A DNA stretch of 64,000 nucleotides, taken from NCBI GenBank assembly GCA_019744815.1, contig JAIEUA010000009.1, positions 122,003 to 186,002 of the forward strand, written 5' to 3'. The notes beneath the pieces are model-generated. The model worked only from the letters and a program-made list of their open reading frames with translations. It was not told the DNA's origin and did not search any database. Within the stretch, counting starts at the first letter, position 1, and every line of letters starts with the position of its first letter. The position numbers and the translations under genes were made by a program. The DNA comes from Phycisphaerales bacterium (lineage in GTDB: Bacteria; Planctomycetota; Phycisphaerae; Phycisphaerales; UBA1924). Below, one piece after another: positions 18,618-27,773 of the stretch.

Positions 18618-19592
18618 TTAATGGCGCGGGCGCGGTGGGCCGCGGAACCCGCCGCCGCCGCCCCCACGCGGGGGGCCGGAGCGTTCGAGGGTGCCGCCGC
18701 TTTCGATGACCTGGCGCTCGTAGCGGAACTTGCCGGCCTTGTAGTCCATGAGGAACAGGACCTTGTCGGCCTTGCTGCCGGCGACTTCCATGAGGCGCTT
18801 GCGGGCGTAGCCGAGGTCGGTGCGGCGGGAGACGTGGCAGAGGACGAGGCTCTGGCACTGGAGGACGCGGAGCCACTCGGCGATGTTGTCGACGTGCATG
18901 TGCATGCCGACTTTGGCGCGGTCTTTGTGGTCGGGCTCGAAGAAGGTGCACTCGCAGAGGACGATCTGGGCGTTGAGGACGTCGTTGCGGAGCAGCGCGG
19001 CGCAGGGCTGGGTGTCGCCGAGGTAGGCGACGAGGGGGATTTCGAGGAAGCGGGTGATCTCGATGCCGCGGTCTTTGAGTTCCTTGAGCTTCTCCTGGGG
19101 CATGTCGACGAACTCGGGCTTGAGCTTGCTGCGTTTCTCGACGATGGAGTAGCCCATGGAGGGGGCGGTGTGCTCGGTGTGGAAGCCGCGGAGGAAGATG
19201 TTGTTCTTGATCTCGACCTGACCCTCGGGGGCGAGCTTGATGAGCTCGTAGGGGGTGGTCTGTTGTTCGAGGTCGACGAAGCCGGCCATCATGCGGTCGA
19301 TGGCGGGGGCGATGCGTTCGTCGCAGATGATTTTGGCGTCGCCCATGCCCTGGAAGCGGCGTTGGGAGCAGTAGTAGGCGAGGCCGCCGATGTGGTCCAT
19401 GTGGCCGTGGCTGATGGCGCAGTACTTGGCGGAGAGGGCGGCGCGTGGGCACTGGCCCATGTCGAAGCAGACGTCGAGCTCGGGGATCTGGATCGTGGTG
19501 ACTTCACCGGCGATCGAGAAACCCTGGACGCGGTAGGGCGGGATGTAGTAGAAGCCGAGGGAACCCTCGCGCGGCGGCGGCTTGGGGATCAT
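18618..19592 (-). CDS. Metallo-beta-lactamase-fold protein (ribonuclease Z-like)
   Basis: A 324-residue metallohydrolase. The metal-binding motif HGHMDH lies at residues 62-67 (H62, H64, D66, H67) after an RNase Z-like N-terminus. Later ligands probably include the His in HTEHTAPSMGY, the Asp of LGDTQP and the His in LVLCHVSRR. The domain order matches RNase Z/ElaC-type enzymes that process tRNA 3' ends, although many relatives have other substrates. The last 25 residues are a Gly/Arg/Pro tail (GGGGGGFRGPPRPRH), possibly RNA-contacting. ATG 19592 is used; upstream codons in the open frame lack coding character. Confidence 0.82.
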   Translation of the reverse strand: MIPKPPPREGSLGFYYIPPYRVQGFSIAGEVTTIQIPELDVCFDMGQCPRAALSAKYCAISHGHMDHIGGLAYYCSQRRFQGMGDAKIICDERIAPAIDRMMAGFVDLEQQTTPYELIKLAPEGQVEIKNNIFLRGFHTEHTAPSMGYSIVEKRSKLKPEFVDMPQEKLKELKDRGIEITRFLEIPLVAYLGDTQPCAALLRNDVLNAQIVLCECTFFEPDHKDRAKVGMHMHVDNIAEWLRVLQCQSLVLCHVSRRTDLGYARKRLMEVAGSKADKVLFLMDYKAGKFRYERQVIESGGTLERSGPPRGGGGGGFRGPPRPRH

Positions 19593-19862
19593 CGAGAAAT
19601 CTCCGTCATGCGCGGGCTCTCGCCCGTGCCGGCTGGGTCGCGAGAACGGGCACACGCCGCTCGCACAACTGGTGAGATGGTAGCAAGTCGTGCTCTCGTG
19701 GGGTGGCGGGAGGATGCTCGGGGGCGCGGAGCGGCTGGTTGTTGCCAACCCGTGCGAGCGCGCGGCGATCGGTGGGGCCAGCACTGCTGGACCGCCGAGC
19801 CGGCGCAGCGGTGGCACTCGACGCGGTGTCGTTCAACCTGGTTGCTTCGCCTGCGAGTGCGA

Positions 19863-20330
19863 TCACTCGTCGAGCAGCACGCCCTTGATGCTGAGCTTGG
19901 CGGTGGTCTCTTCGTCGCACAGGGGCTTGTTGCTCTTGGGGTCCATGAGCAGGTCGGCGAGGCTGACGCCTTTGTAGATGTCGATGACGGCGGCGGCGGC
20001 CTGGTCGGCCTTGCGGTGCAGCGGGCAGAGGTAGCTGCCGTGGTTGGTGAGACCGAGCGGGCAGCTGGTGATGCGCTGGACGGGATCGACGGCGTTGATG
20101 ACGTCGAGGAGTTTGATCTCGGTGTTGGGGCGGGAGAGCTTGTATCCGCCGCCGACGCCGCGTCGGCCGGTGATGAGTCCGGCGGCGGCGAGCTGCTGGA
20201 GGACCTTGGCGAGGTAGTTGCTCGGCACCTTGGTCTGGGTGGCGAGGGTGGTTGTGGGCACGAGTGTGCTGCCGTGCATCGCGAGGCAGGACATGGCGCG
20301 CAGGGCGTATTCGGCGGTGAGCGAGTGCAT
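19863..20330 (-). CDS. Rrf2-family transcriptional regulator
   Basis: A 155-residue winged-helix regulator of the Rrf2 family (IscR, NsrR, RirA relatives). The DNA-binding part is SNYLAKVLQQLAAAGLI followed by the wing GRRGVGGGYKL. IscR-type cluster ligands would be three Cys and one His; here C90, C102 and H105 fall in register but the middle position (N96) is asparagine. The start is the ATG at 20330, with GGAG a few bases upstream; the frame is open far upstream through the antisense of the ATPase. It lies 125 bases downstream of, and on the same strand as, the P-type ATPase gene. A role in metal or redox control of that ATPase is inference. Confidence 0.9.
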   Translation of the reverse strand: MHSLTAEYALRAMSCLAMHGSTLVPTTTLATQTKVPSNYLAKVLQQLAAAGLITGRRGVGGGYKLSRPNTEIKLLDVINAVDPVQRITSCPLGLTNHGSYLCPLHRKADQAAAAVIDIYKGVSLADLLMDPKSNKPLCDEETTAKLSIKGVLLDE

Positions 20331-20455
20331 CGAAAACTCCGTACCCCGGAACGGTTCGCGGGCGACGCGCCCATTTCCCGGGAGTGAGGATACACAACCG
20401 AGGCGAGATGTGCAGGAGGCGTTCGGTGGGGGTGGGGGGTGGGGCACCCGTTGCG

Positions 20456-22522
20456 TCACGCTCGGGCGTCGTTGGGATTGGCGAGCCAGAGCAGGCGGAG
20501 GGAGTTCAGCACGACCAGCAGGGTGCCGCCTTCGTGGGCGAGGACGCCGATGCCTAGGGGAACCCTGTGCCCGGTGAGGGAGCCGACGAGGGTGGCGAGG
20601 CCCATGAGGGCGATGACGCTGAGGGCGAAGATGATGTTGGCCCGCACGGTGCCGCGGGCGCGGCGGGCGAGGGCGACGGCCCAGGGCACGGTGCCGAGAT
20701 CGTCGGACAGGAGGACGATGTCGGCGGATTCGAGAGCCGCGTCGCTGCCGATGGAGCCGATGGCGACCGAGACGTCGGCGGCGGCGAGGGCGGGGGCGTC
20801 GTTCACGCCGTCGCCGATGACGGCGACGCCCAGGTGGGTGTCGCCGGTGGTCTGGGCGTGGTGCTTGAGGTCGTTCTTGAGGCGGGCGACGGCGTCGAGC
20901 TTGTCCTGCGGCAGCATCTCGGCCTCGAAGGCGTCGAGACCGAGGCTGGTGGCGACGCGCTCGGCGGTGACCTTGTTGTCGCCGGTGAGCATCTTCACCG
21001 GTTTGACGCCAAGCGCGTGGAAGCGGGTGACGAGTTCGCGGGCACCGGGGCGGACGGCGTCGGACATGATGAGCACCGCGGCCTGGCCGACGGTGGCGGA
21101 CTCGATGGAGCGTTCGTCGCCGGGGTGATCGACGGCGATGACGACGCCGATCTGGCCGCGGTTCTGGATGGTGCTGAGCACGTCGTGCACGCGGTTGCGG
21201 AGGCAGACGGGGGTGACCTCGTCGGTGTGGGCACGGCTGCCGAGGCGGACTTCGACCTCGGTGTCGCCGATCGGGAGCTTGGCGCTCATGCCGCGGCCGG
21301 TGGTGTGGGTGATGCTGCGGAGCGCGGTGCTGGGGGCGATGCCGCGGATGACGGCGGCCTCGCGGATGGCGGCGGCGATGGGGTGGGTGCTCTCGCCCTC
21401 GATGGCGGCGGCGAGGGAGAGGAGTTCTTTGCCATCGGACCAGGCGACGGCGTGGACTTGCTCCAGGCGGGGGCGGCCCATGGTGAGGGTGCCGGTTTTG
21501 TCGAAGCAGACAGCGCCGATGTTGGAGAGGCGGGTGATGGCCTGGCCGCCCTTGAAGAGCACGCCGCTGCGGGCGCCGCGGGCGATGGCAGAGAGTGTGG
21601 CGGTGGGCGTGGCGATGATGAGGGCGCAGGGCGAGGCGACGATGAGGAGGGTGATGGCGGTGTAGACGGCGTCTTCGAAGGGACGGGCGAGCGCGAGCCA
21701 CCAGATCAGGAAGACGGCGGCGCTGATGAGCATCACGCCGATCGAGTAGGGCTGGCTGAGGCGGTCGATGACCTGCTGCACGGGCTCGCGCTGCTCGCGG
21801 GCGGTGGTGACGAGGCTGAGGATCTTCTGGAGGCTGCTCTCGGAGGCGCGGCGGAGGACGATCGCTTCCACCGGATCATCGAGGTTGATCGTGCCGGCGA
21901 AGAGCTCGTCGCCCTCTTTCACGGTGCGGGGCATGCTCTCGCCGGTGATGGCGGATTGGTCCATCTCGGTCGCGCCCTGCACGAGGCGGCAGTCGGCGGG
22001 GGCTTTCTGACCGGGCTTGATCTTGACGCGTTCGCCCAGGGCGAGCGATTCGGGGGAGGCCTCGACCCACTCGTTGTTGCGGAGGACGGTGGCCTCGGTG
22101 GGCATGAGCTTGTGCAGGGCCTCGACCTCGCGCTTGGTGCGGGCCATGGCGAGGTCTTCGAGGGCGCCGGCGAGGACGAAGAGGAAGAGGAGGAGTGCGC
22201 CGTCTTCGGGGTGTCCGATGGCGGCGGCGGCGATGGCGCCGACGACCATGAGGACGTCGATGTCGACCTTCTTTTCGAGCAGGGCTTCACCGGCGGCGCG
22301 GATGCCGTGGATGAGGCCGAGGGCGAGGGAGGCCCAGATGAGAACGTCGCCCCGGGGCCAGCCGGCGAACTTGTGGAGGACGAAGCCGAAGAAGAGCCAG
22401 ACGCCGGCGAGGATGGCGGAGTAGAGCTCTCCCTTGGTGGAGAAGAACGCCGAGATCAGGCGCGGGAGCGCGGGTGCCGGAGTGGTGGCCGATGCAGGAG
22501 TTGGCGTGGCCAGGGTGGACAT
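20456..22522 (-). CDS. P1B-4-type heavy-metal-exporting P-type ATPase
   Basis: A 688-residue membrane pump that couples ATP hydrolysis to metal export. Visible motifs are TGES (193-196), SPC in the sixth helix (297-299), the phosphorylation site DKTGTLT (D341), the nucleotide-domain HP (380-381), GDGVNDAP (570-577) and HEGGTLLVVLNSLRLL (from 663). SPC together with HEGG in the last helices and the lack of an N-terminal metal-binding domain define the P1B-4 group (CoaT, CtpD, PfeT/FrvA), which moves Co(II), Fe(II) or related ions. The Rrf2 regulator gene follows on the same strand. The precise metal cannot be fixed by sequence. Confidence 0.93.
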   Translation of the reverse strand: MSTLATPTPASATTPAPALPRLISAFFSTKGELYSAILAGVWLFFGFVLHKFAGWPRGDVLIWASLALGLIHGIRAAGEALLEKKVDIDVLMVVGAIAAAAIGHPEDGALLLFLFVLAGALEDLAMARTKREVEALHKLMPTEATVLRNNEWVEASPESLALGERVKIKPGQKAPADCRLVQGATEMDQSAITGESMPRTVKEGDELFAGTINLDDPVEAIVLRRASESSLQKILSLVTTAREQREPVQQVIDRLSQPYSIGVMLISAAVFLIWWLALARPFEDAVYTAITLLIVASPCALIIATPTATLSAIARGARSGVLFKGGQAITRLSNIGAVCFDKTGTLTMGRPRLEQVHAVAWSDGKELLSLAAAIEGESTHPIAAAIREAAVIRGIAPSTALRSITHTTGRGMSAKLPIGDTEVEVRLGSRAHTDEVTPVCLRNRVHDVLSTIQNRGQIGVVIAVDHPGDERSIESATVGQAAVLIMSDAVRPGARELVTRFHALGVKPVKMLTGDNKVTAERVATSLGLDAFEAEMLPQDKLDAVARLKNDLKHHAQTTGDTHLGVAVIGDGVNDAPALAAADVSVAIGSIGSDAALESADIVLLSDDLGTVPWAVALARRARGTVRANIIFALSVIALMGLATLVGSLTGHRVPLGIGVLAHEGGTLLVVLNSLRLLWLANPNDARA

Positions 22523-22575
22523 GGACGCGAGAGCCTAGCCGCGGAACTCCGCGTGGAGGCAGCTGCGTCGCAGTC

Positions 22576-24054
22576 TCACCGGCGCACGTCGGGCGGGGCG
22601 TAGAAGGCCTTCAGGCTGGTGGTGATCGCGTCGCCCTGGATGGGCGAGACGCGTTGGAAGGCCTTGGGGGCGGTGGCGCCGTCGGGGACGAGCATGGCGG
22701 CACCGGTGAAGCGGGGGTTGGCGAGGACGACGGATTCGAGCCGGGCGCGGAGGAAGTACATGCTCTCGGAGAGTTCGAGCGGGTAGGAGGTGATCTCGCC
22801 GTCGATGCTGAGGTCGAGGGCGGGGTCGCGCTTCTGGAGAGCCCGTTGGAACTCGACGGTGTTGAGGGGCCTGTCGTCGAGGGTGGGGACGACGTTCTTC
22901 TGGGCGTCGACGAAGACCCACTTGCCGAGGTCGCGGAGGTACGCCTCGGCCACGACGTGTGACGAGCCGAGGAGCATGGTGTCGACCTCGGGGTGCATGA
23001 GGATCACCTCGCGGGCGGAGATTCCCACGGCGTTGAGGCACGCGGTGACGACGCTGGCGTACTCGGAGCAACTGAAGCGTTCGCCCTGGCGGCCGGCCTC
23101 GATGATGTCGATGGTGTTGGTGAGCGGCTTGGTGGGCGTGTTGCTGTGCTGCCACTGGGAGTGGACCCAGTCGCAGATGAGGCGGACGCGGTCGAGATCG
23201 GTGGTGGCCTCGGCGATGAGTTCGTCGAGCTTGTAGACGTCGCGAAGCTTGCGGGCGAAGGCGCGGTCTTCGACGCCGCAGACGAAGGCGGGGAGCGGGT
23301 CGCCCTCTTCGGCGTAGGTGACTTCGGGCAGGCCGCGGTCTCGGACGCGGGTGTAGCCCTCGGGGGTCGGGAGGCCGGTGTCGCACTTCTCAGAAGCCTC
23401 GAGGGAGAGGATGTCGTGGGTGATGTTGCTGTTCTGGTCGTAGCGGCGGCGGGGCATGGCGTCGCTGACGCGGATCCACCAGCGCACCTGCCTCCCGTCG
23501 CGGGTGAGCACGTCGATGATGTCGCATTCATCGGCGCCGATCTTGGTGCGGCCGGGCGAGGTGACTCGGAGGGCGCGGAGGGCCTCGGCCATTGGTGCGC
23601 CGGAGGTGAGGTCCCGCATCATCAACACCGACAGGAAGGAGGAGGCGGACGCCGCCGCGTCGGCGAGGCGGCCTTCGTGCACGATGTGGCGGTAGTGATC
23701 GACCACCTCGAGTGTGCGGCCGTTGTAGGAGATCGTCTTCTTGGTCTCGGGTACGAGGTTGGTCGAGAAGTTCGTCTGCTCGGCGAGGAAGCCGGGCGTG
23801 CGGCCGGGGCGGCGCCACTGGCAGACCTTGACCTCGGCCGCCGCGGGCACTCCGCGGTCGGGGTCGCCGAAGTAGCAGCGGGCGAGGTAGTCGATGCGTT
23901 CGACCTTGCGGAGGGCGGCGTCGCAGCGTTGGAGGACGGCGCGGGGGTCGGGATCGGCGATTCTGCCGAGGGACTCGGCGTGCGCAAGGGCGAATGTCTG
24001 GGCCAAGAGCCCGATCGCCAGGAGACGCGCGATGCCCCGCGTGTGTGAGTGCAA
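22576..24054 (-). CDS. Secreted transglutaminase-like protein
   Basis: About 492 residues. A TTG at 24054, six bases after GGAG, gives a clean signal peptide (around GIARLLAIGLLAQTFALAHA). The frame is open to 24225 but that segment looks non-coding. The C-terminal half holds a transglutaminase-like cysteine-protease core with C329 (RFSCSEY), H366 (SSHVVAEAYL) and D383 (WVFVDAQ) in the expected order. The N-terminal half is a beta-rich domain without recognised motifs. It should act in the periplasm or outside, perhaps as a peptidase or amide-bond enzyme; the substrate is unknown. It is divergent from the GNAT gene at 24204. Confidence 0.8.
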   Translation of the reverse strand: MHSHTRGIARLLAIGLLAQTFALAHAESLGRIADPDPRAVLQRCDAALRKVERIDYLARCYFGDPDRGVPAAAEVKVCQWRRPGRTPGFLAEQTNFSTNLVPETKKTISYNGRTLEVVDHYRHIVHEGRLADAAASASSFLSVLMMRDLTSGAPMAEALRALRVTSPGRTKIGADECDIIDVLTRDGRQVRWWIRVSDAMPRRRYDQNSNITHDILSLEASEKCDTGLPTPEGYTRVRDRGLPEVTYAEEGDPLPAFVCGVEDRAFARKLRDVYKLDELIAEATTDLDRVRLICDWVHSQWQHSNTPTKPLTNTIDIIEAGRQGERFSCSEYASVVTACLNAVGISAREVILMHPEVDTMLLGSSHVVAEAYLRDLGKWVFVDAQKNVVPTLDDRPLNTVEFQRALQKRDPALDLSIDGEITSYPLELSESMYFLRARLESVVLANPRFTGAAMLVPDGATAPKAFQRVSPIQGDAITTSLKAFYAPPDVRR

Positions 24055-24203
24055 GCCATTCTCCGCGTCGACGGGTGGGATACGCCGCGATCGCTGAGAT
24101 GTTGCACCCGCGGGTCGTTCCTGGCACAACATTTGAGAATGAGGGCTCGGGTGAACCCCGGTTGGCGGCTGGGCGCCGTGTGTGGTTTCGCTATTGTTTC
24201 CCG

Positions 24204-25043
24204 ATGGAACCACAGGACGTTGCACGACTTGAAGAGGAGCGGCTGGCGGTCGGCGTGGCCGAGATATCGGAGCATGTGCGACCGGTGCAAGGCGGCGGGG
24301 TCGCGTGCCGCGGCGTGCCGGGATCGTGGAACAACATGACAGTGGGCGTCGGCATGCGCGGCGCGCTGCCGGACGACTGGCGCGATGAGCTGCGGTCGAT
24401 CTGCGGGTGGTACGAGGGCGCGGGCGTGGAGCCGCGGCTCGAGGTGGCTCCTTTCGCGGACATGAGCTTGCTCAAGCACTGCGAGGCCGAGCGGTTCGTG
24501 GTGCGGAACTTCGACAACGTGCTGTACCGCGTGCTGCGAGCGGGGGAGAGGGCGACGCCGGCGCAGACGCCCGACCCGCGGATCCGCGTGCGGCTGGTGA
24601 ACAAGGACGACGATGCCGAGGTGCGAGTCTTCTCGCGGATCGCGATGACGGGGTTTCATGCGCCGGGCCACGAGTTCGCCGAGTCAGACTATGAGCTGTG
24701 CGCGAAGATCGTGAAGCACCCGCGGACGCGGTCGGTGCTGGCGAGCGTTGAGACACCCGAGGGCCTGGTGCCTGCCGGCGCGGGATCGCTCGAACTGCAC
24801 GGCGAGATCGCGTGCCTCTTCGGGCTCAGCACCGCGCACGAGTACCGGCGGCTGGGGATCCAGCAGTCGCTGATCGCAGCGCGGCTGAATCTGGCGATGG
24901 AGCACGGCGTGAAGGTTGCGACGATTGGCTCGCGCCCGGGCGCGGGCACGGAGCGAAACGTCCGCCGCATGGGCTTCCAGACCGCGTACACCAAGGTGAT
25001 TCTGGCGCGGCCGGGTCCGGGCTTGGTGGCGGCGCGGGGCTGA
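24204..25043 (+). CDS. GNAT-family N-acetyltransferase
   Basis: A 279-residue protein. The C-terminal 150 residues are a GNAT domain with the acetyl-CoA loop YRRLGIQQSLIAARLN, and an N-terminal half of about 115 residues that may be a divergent second GNAT fold. The ATG at 24204 follows an intergenic region shared with the divergent transglutaminase gene. The acceptor substrate is unknown. It lies 33 bases upstream of the 6-phosphogluconolactonase start, so probably co-transcribed with it. Confidence 0.82.
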   Translation: MEPQDVARLEEERLAVGVAEISEHVRPVQGGGVACRGVPGSWNNMTVGVGMRGALPDDWRDELRSICGWYEGAGVEPRLEVAPFADMSLLKHCEAERFVVRNFDNVLYRVLRAGERATPAQTPDPRIRVRLVNKDDDAEVRVFSRIAMTGFHAPGHEFAESDYELCAKIVKHPRTRSVLASVETPEGLVPAGAGSLELHGEIACLFGLSTAHEYRRLGIQQSLIAARLNLAMEHGVKVATIGSRPGAGTERNVRRMGFQTAYTKVILARPGPGLVAARG

Positions 25044-25076
25044 TATTGGTACGGCGTGGGGCGTCAACAATCGCGC

Positions 25077-25787
25077 ATGGCGAATCCGGCTCACGTGGTG
25101 CATGTGGTGGAATCGGCGGCCGAGGTGGCGACGGCGGCGGCGCAGCGGGTTGCGGCGTTGATCGGTGCATCGATCGCGGCTCGCGGCACGGCTCATGTCG
25201 CGCTCGCCGGTGGCGGAACGCCCAAGGCGATGTATGCGGTGCTGGCGACGCTGGGGGGCATCGACTGGAGCCGCGTGCACCTGTGGTGGGGTGATGAGCG
25301 GTGTGTGCCGGACACCGATAAGGACAGCAACCAGCGCACCGCACGTGAGGCGCTCCTCTCAAAGGTGTCGGTGCCGGGGGCCCATGTGCACCGGGTGCGG
25401 ACGGAGTTGACCCCGGCGGCGTGTGCCGAGGAGTATGAGATTGAGCTGGGTCGCGTGATCGGGGCCGGCGTGCCCGTGATCGATGTGCTGCTCCTGGGGA
25501 TCGGAACCGACGGGCACACGCTGAGTCTCTTCCCGGGTTCGCCGGCGCTGCAGGAGCGGCAGAAGCTGGTCGTGGCCACGCACGCGCCGGCGGCGAGCCC
25601 GGTGCGGGATCGGGTGACGTTCACGCTGCCTCTGGCGCGGGCGGCGCGGCATCGGGTGTTTCTGGCGACGGGTGCGGAGAAGAGGCCGCTGGTGGCGGCG
25701 TGTGTGGGTGGTGGGTCGGAGGGTCAGTATCCGGCCGCGATGGTGGGGGCGTCGGAGTGGTTCCTGGACCGCGCTGCTGCGCCGTGA
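25077..25787 (+). CDS. pgl: 6-phosphogluconolactonase
   Basis: Hydrolyses 6-phosphogluconolactone to 6-phosphogluconate in the oxidative pentose phosphate pathway. The 236-residue length and the motifs LAGGGTPKAMY, WWGDERCVP and GIGTDGHTLSLFPG are those of the DevB/SOL type. A GTG start 21 bases earlier is possible, but the ATG at 25077 gives the family's usual N-terminus. It is followed after 18 bases by a GNAT gene. No glucose-6-phosphate dehydrogenase or gnd gene is nearby. Confidence 0.92.
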   Translation: MANPAHVVHVVESAAEVATAAAQRVAALIGASIAARGTAHVALAGGGTPKAMYAVLATLGGIDWSRVHLWWGDERCVPDTDKDSNQRTAREALLSKVSVPGAHVHRVRTELTPAACAEEYEIELGRVIGAGVPVIDVLLLGIGTDGHTLSLFPGSPALQERQKLVVATHAPAASPVRDRVTFTLPLARAARHRVFLATGAEKRPLVAACVGGGSEGQYPAAMVGASEWFLDRAAAP

Positions 25788-25805
25788 CGCGAACAACAAT
25801 CGGGC

Positions 25806-26411
25806 ATGGCCGCGACGATCCGCATGGCGATGGTGAGCGACGCACGGGAGGTGCTGGCGATCTACGCGCCGATCGTGCGGGAGACCGCGATTACGTACGA
25901 GACCGAGGTGCCGAGCGAGAGCGAGATTGCGGGGCGCATTTCCTCAACGCTCGAGGCGTATCCGTGGCTGTGCTGCGAGATCGATGGGCGATTCGCGGGG
26001 TATGCGTACGCGAGCCGCTTTCGGACGCGAACGGCGTATCAGTGGACGGCGGAGACGACGGTGTATGTGGCGGAGTGGGCGCGGAAGCGCGGCGTGGCGC
26101 GGGGGTTGTATGCGTCGCTTTTGGAGTGCTGCCGCGTGCTGGGGTACCGCACGGCGGTGGGGGTGATCGGGCTGCCGAACGAGCCCTCGGTGCGGTTCCA
26201 CGTGGCGATGGGGTTTGTCGAGGTCGGGGTGTTTCACAGGTGCGGCTACAAGTTCAACCGGTGGCAGGACGCGGGGTGGTACGAGCGGGCGATCGGGGCG
26301 TATGAGATGGAGCCGGCGGTGCCGCCGGCGCTGAAGACGCCGACGGTGTGCGCGGGATCGGCGGAGTGGTTGGTGGCGATGGGATCGGGGCTGTCGAGCA
26401 TCGGAGCGTGA
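25806..26411 (+). CDS. GNAT acetyltransferase, phosphinothricin acetyltransferase-like
   Basis: A 201-residue GNAT enzyme with the N-terminal pattern IRMAMVSDAREVLAIYAPIV, the ITYETEVPS segment, and the acetyl-CoA loop RKRGVARGLYASLLE, all typical of the Pat/Bar-type group that acetylates small amines such as phosphinothricin or methionine sulfoximine. It is 30 residues longer than usual because of a C-terminal extension of Ala/Pro/Gly-rich sequence. The substrate here is not known. Confidence 0.88.
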   Translation: MAATIRMAMVSDAREVLAIYAPIVRETAITYETEVPSESEIAGRISSTLEAYPWLCCEIDGRFAGYAYASRFRTRTAYQWTAETTVYVAEWARKRGVARGLYASLLECCRVLGYRTAVGVIGLPNEPSVRFHVAMGFVEVGVFHRCGYKFNRWQDAGWYERAIGAYEMEPAVPPALKTPTVCAGSAEWLVAMGSGLSSIGA

Positions 26412-26432
26412 GTCGGGTACGATGGTCCCACC

Positions 26433-26454
26433 GCCGGGGCGAGGACGCCCCGGC
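26433..26454. repeat. Intergenic hairpin, family B
   Basis: A 9-base-pair perfect stem, GCCGGGGCG with CGCCCCGGC, around an AGGA loop. A near-identical stem occurs at 60846-60865. It lies between two plus-strand genes. Confidence 0.6.
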
Positions 26455-26550
26455 TCGCTGTTGTGGACGCGATCTGCAAAGGTTTGTGCGTCTCTTCCCC
26501 CGGCCCCGCTGCTCCCCTGCACCCCTTCTCCCCTCTCCCCACCTCCCCCC

Positions 26551-27054
26551 ATGCCCTCCCTCGACATCGTCTCCAAAATCAACTTCGCCGAGCTCGACAA
26601 CGCGATCAACAACGCCAAGAAGGCGGTGATGGCCCGCTTTGACTTCCGCGGCTCGCACACCGAGATCGAGATCGTCAAGGAAGGCGAGAAGAAGCAGCCC
26701 GGCATCAAGCTCACCGCGGACGACGAGGGCAAGATGAAGGGGCTGAAGGAGATGTTCGAGTCCGCGTGCCTGAAGCGCGGGCTGCACGTCCGCAGCTTCG
26801 AGTGGGGCGAGGTCGAGCCCGCGCTCGCCGGCAAGGTGAAGTGTCAGGCCAAGATCAAGAACGGCATCGAGCAGGAGCAGGCCAAGGCCATCGTCAAGAT
26901 GATCAAGGACACCAAGCTCAAGGTGCAGGCCTCGATCCAGGGCGACGAGATCCGGCTGAGCGGTAAGCAGATCGATGATCTTCAGTCGATCATGACGATG
27001 CTGCAGAAGTCGGTGGAGCTGCCGTTGCAGTTTGTGAACATGAAGCGCGACTGA
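26551..27054 (+). CDS. YajQ-family nucleotide-binding protein
   Basis: A 167-residue cytoplasmic protein of the YajQ (DUF520) family, some members of which bind cyclic di-GMP or other nucleotides and act on transcription. The N-terminus MPSLDIVSKINFAELDNAI, the FDFRGS segment and the C-terminal ending LPLQFVNMKRD are family hallmarks. The ATG at 26551 sits behind a C-rich stretch with no good ribosome site; the open frame extends upstream to 26422 through the family B hairpin region but without coding character. Confidence 0.92.
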   Translation: MPSLDIVSKINFAELDNAINNAKKAVMARFDFRGSHTEIEIVKEGEKKQPGIKLTADDEGKMKGLKEMFESACLKRGLHVRSFEWGEVEPALAGKVKCQAKIKNGIEQEQAKAIVKMIKDTKLKVQASIQGDEIRLSGKQIDDLQSIMTMLQKSVELPLQFVNMKRD

Positions 27055-27106
27055 GCGCCCGACCGAACGCCGGGAGAGCCGGGCGGGGGTCCACCCTGGG
27101 TTGTCG

Positions 27107-27220
27107 GGGTGCAACTGCCCAGCGCTTCGCTGGGCAGTGCGGGTGCGTTGGCGTCGACCGCGGTCATCGGGCTACGGAAGTCTCGGCACTGCCGACGCCG
27201 AGCCGTCGGCAGTGGCACCC
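27107..27220. repeat. Composite intergenic palindrome, family A
   Basis: The left end GGGTGC and the right end GTGGCACCC resemble the repeat at 78-170. Two inner hairpins are present: an 11-base-pair stem (27114-27124 with 27128-27138, CTT loop) and a 9-base-pair stem (27188-27196 with 27205-27213). It occupies most of the 293-base gap after the YajQ gene. Confidence 0.7.
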
Positions 27221-27347
27221 TGTCCGGCGGTGCGGGGGTCGTTATGGGGCGACATTCTTAAAAAATCGAGCGGTCGATGAGGGTCGGAGATGCGGGGGGC
27301 CGCCGGTATGCTGACACTCGACCGACAGTGGTCATCAGGAGCCGCCC

Positions 27348-27629
27348 ATGCGTACCCGGGTTTTCGTGGCGTCGATGCTGGTCGCGATGTCTGCCGTGGC
27401 GGGTGAGCCGCAGGGCCGCATCGATCCCGAGCCGCCCGCGGGGCCATTCGAGGATCGGTCCGCGCCGAGCACGTATCGGTACGACAGCCCGGCGTATATC
27501 GGCGCCGGTGGTGCCGCGGGCCGGGAGTATGTAGGCGTCAACATTTTCGACGCTCTTGGCGGCAGCGACCTGCTGACATCTGTGTCGTGCGTGTGGTGCG
27601 GCGAGGGGAACGGATCCACGCAGCTTTAG
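27348..27629 (+). pseudogene. Truncated remnant of an S74-array protein (N-terminus only)
   Basis: A 93-residue ORF with a signal peptide (MRTRVFVASMLVAMSAVAGE). The rest closely matches the start of the protein at 35778: FEDRSAPSTYRYD here against FEDRSASRLYRYD there, and LLTSVSCVWCGEGNGST against TITSISCMWANANNGAT. It stops where the intact paralogue goes on for about 490 more residues, so it is best read as a decayed gene. It could still make a short secreted peptide. Confidence 0.65.
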
Positions 27630-27773
27630 AACGCAAGGCGTGAGCGGGGCATCGCACGTCCGTGCAGCCCCGACCGATCTTGTACAACTGAGAAGAGTTC
27701 ACCAGACGCAGGATTCGCTGATCGGCCTGCCGCTCGACGGAGTTTCGAAGAACACCCAACAGGAGTTCCGACT

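Noticed and set aside
20567..22603. Long plus-strand frame over the P-type ATPase
   Set aside because: It is Gly/Ala/Asp-biased antisense sequence; the minus strand has all P-type ATPase motifs.
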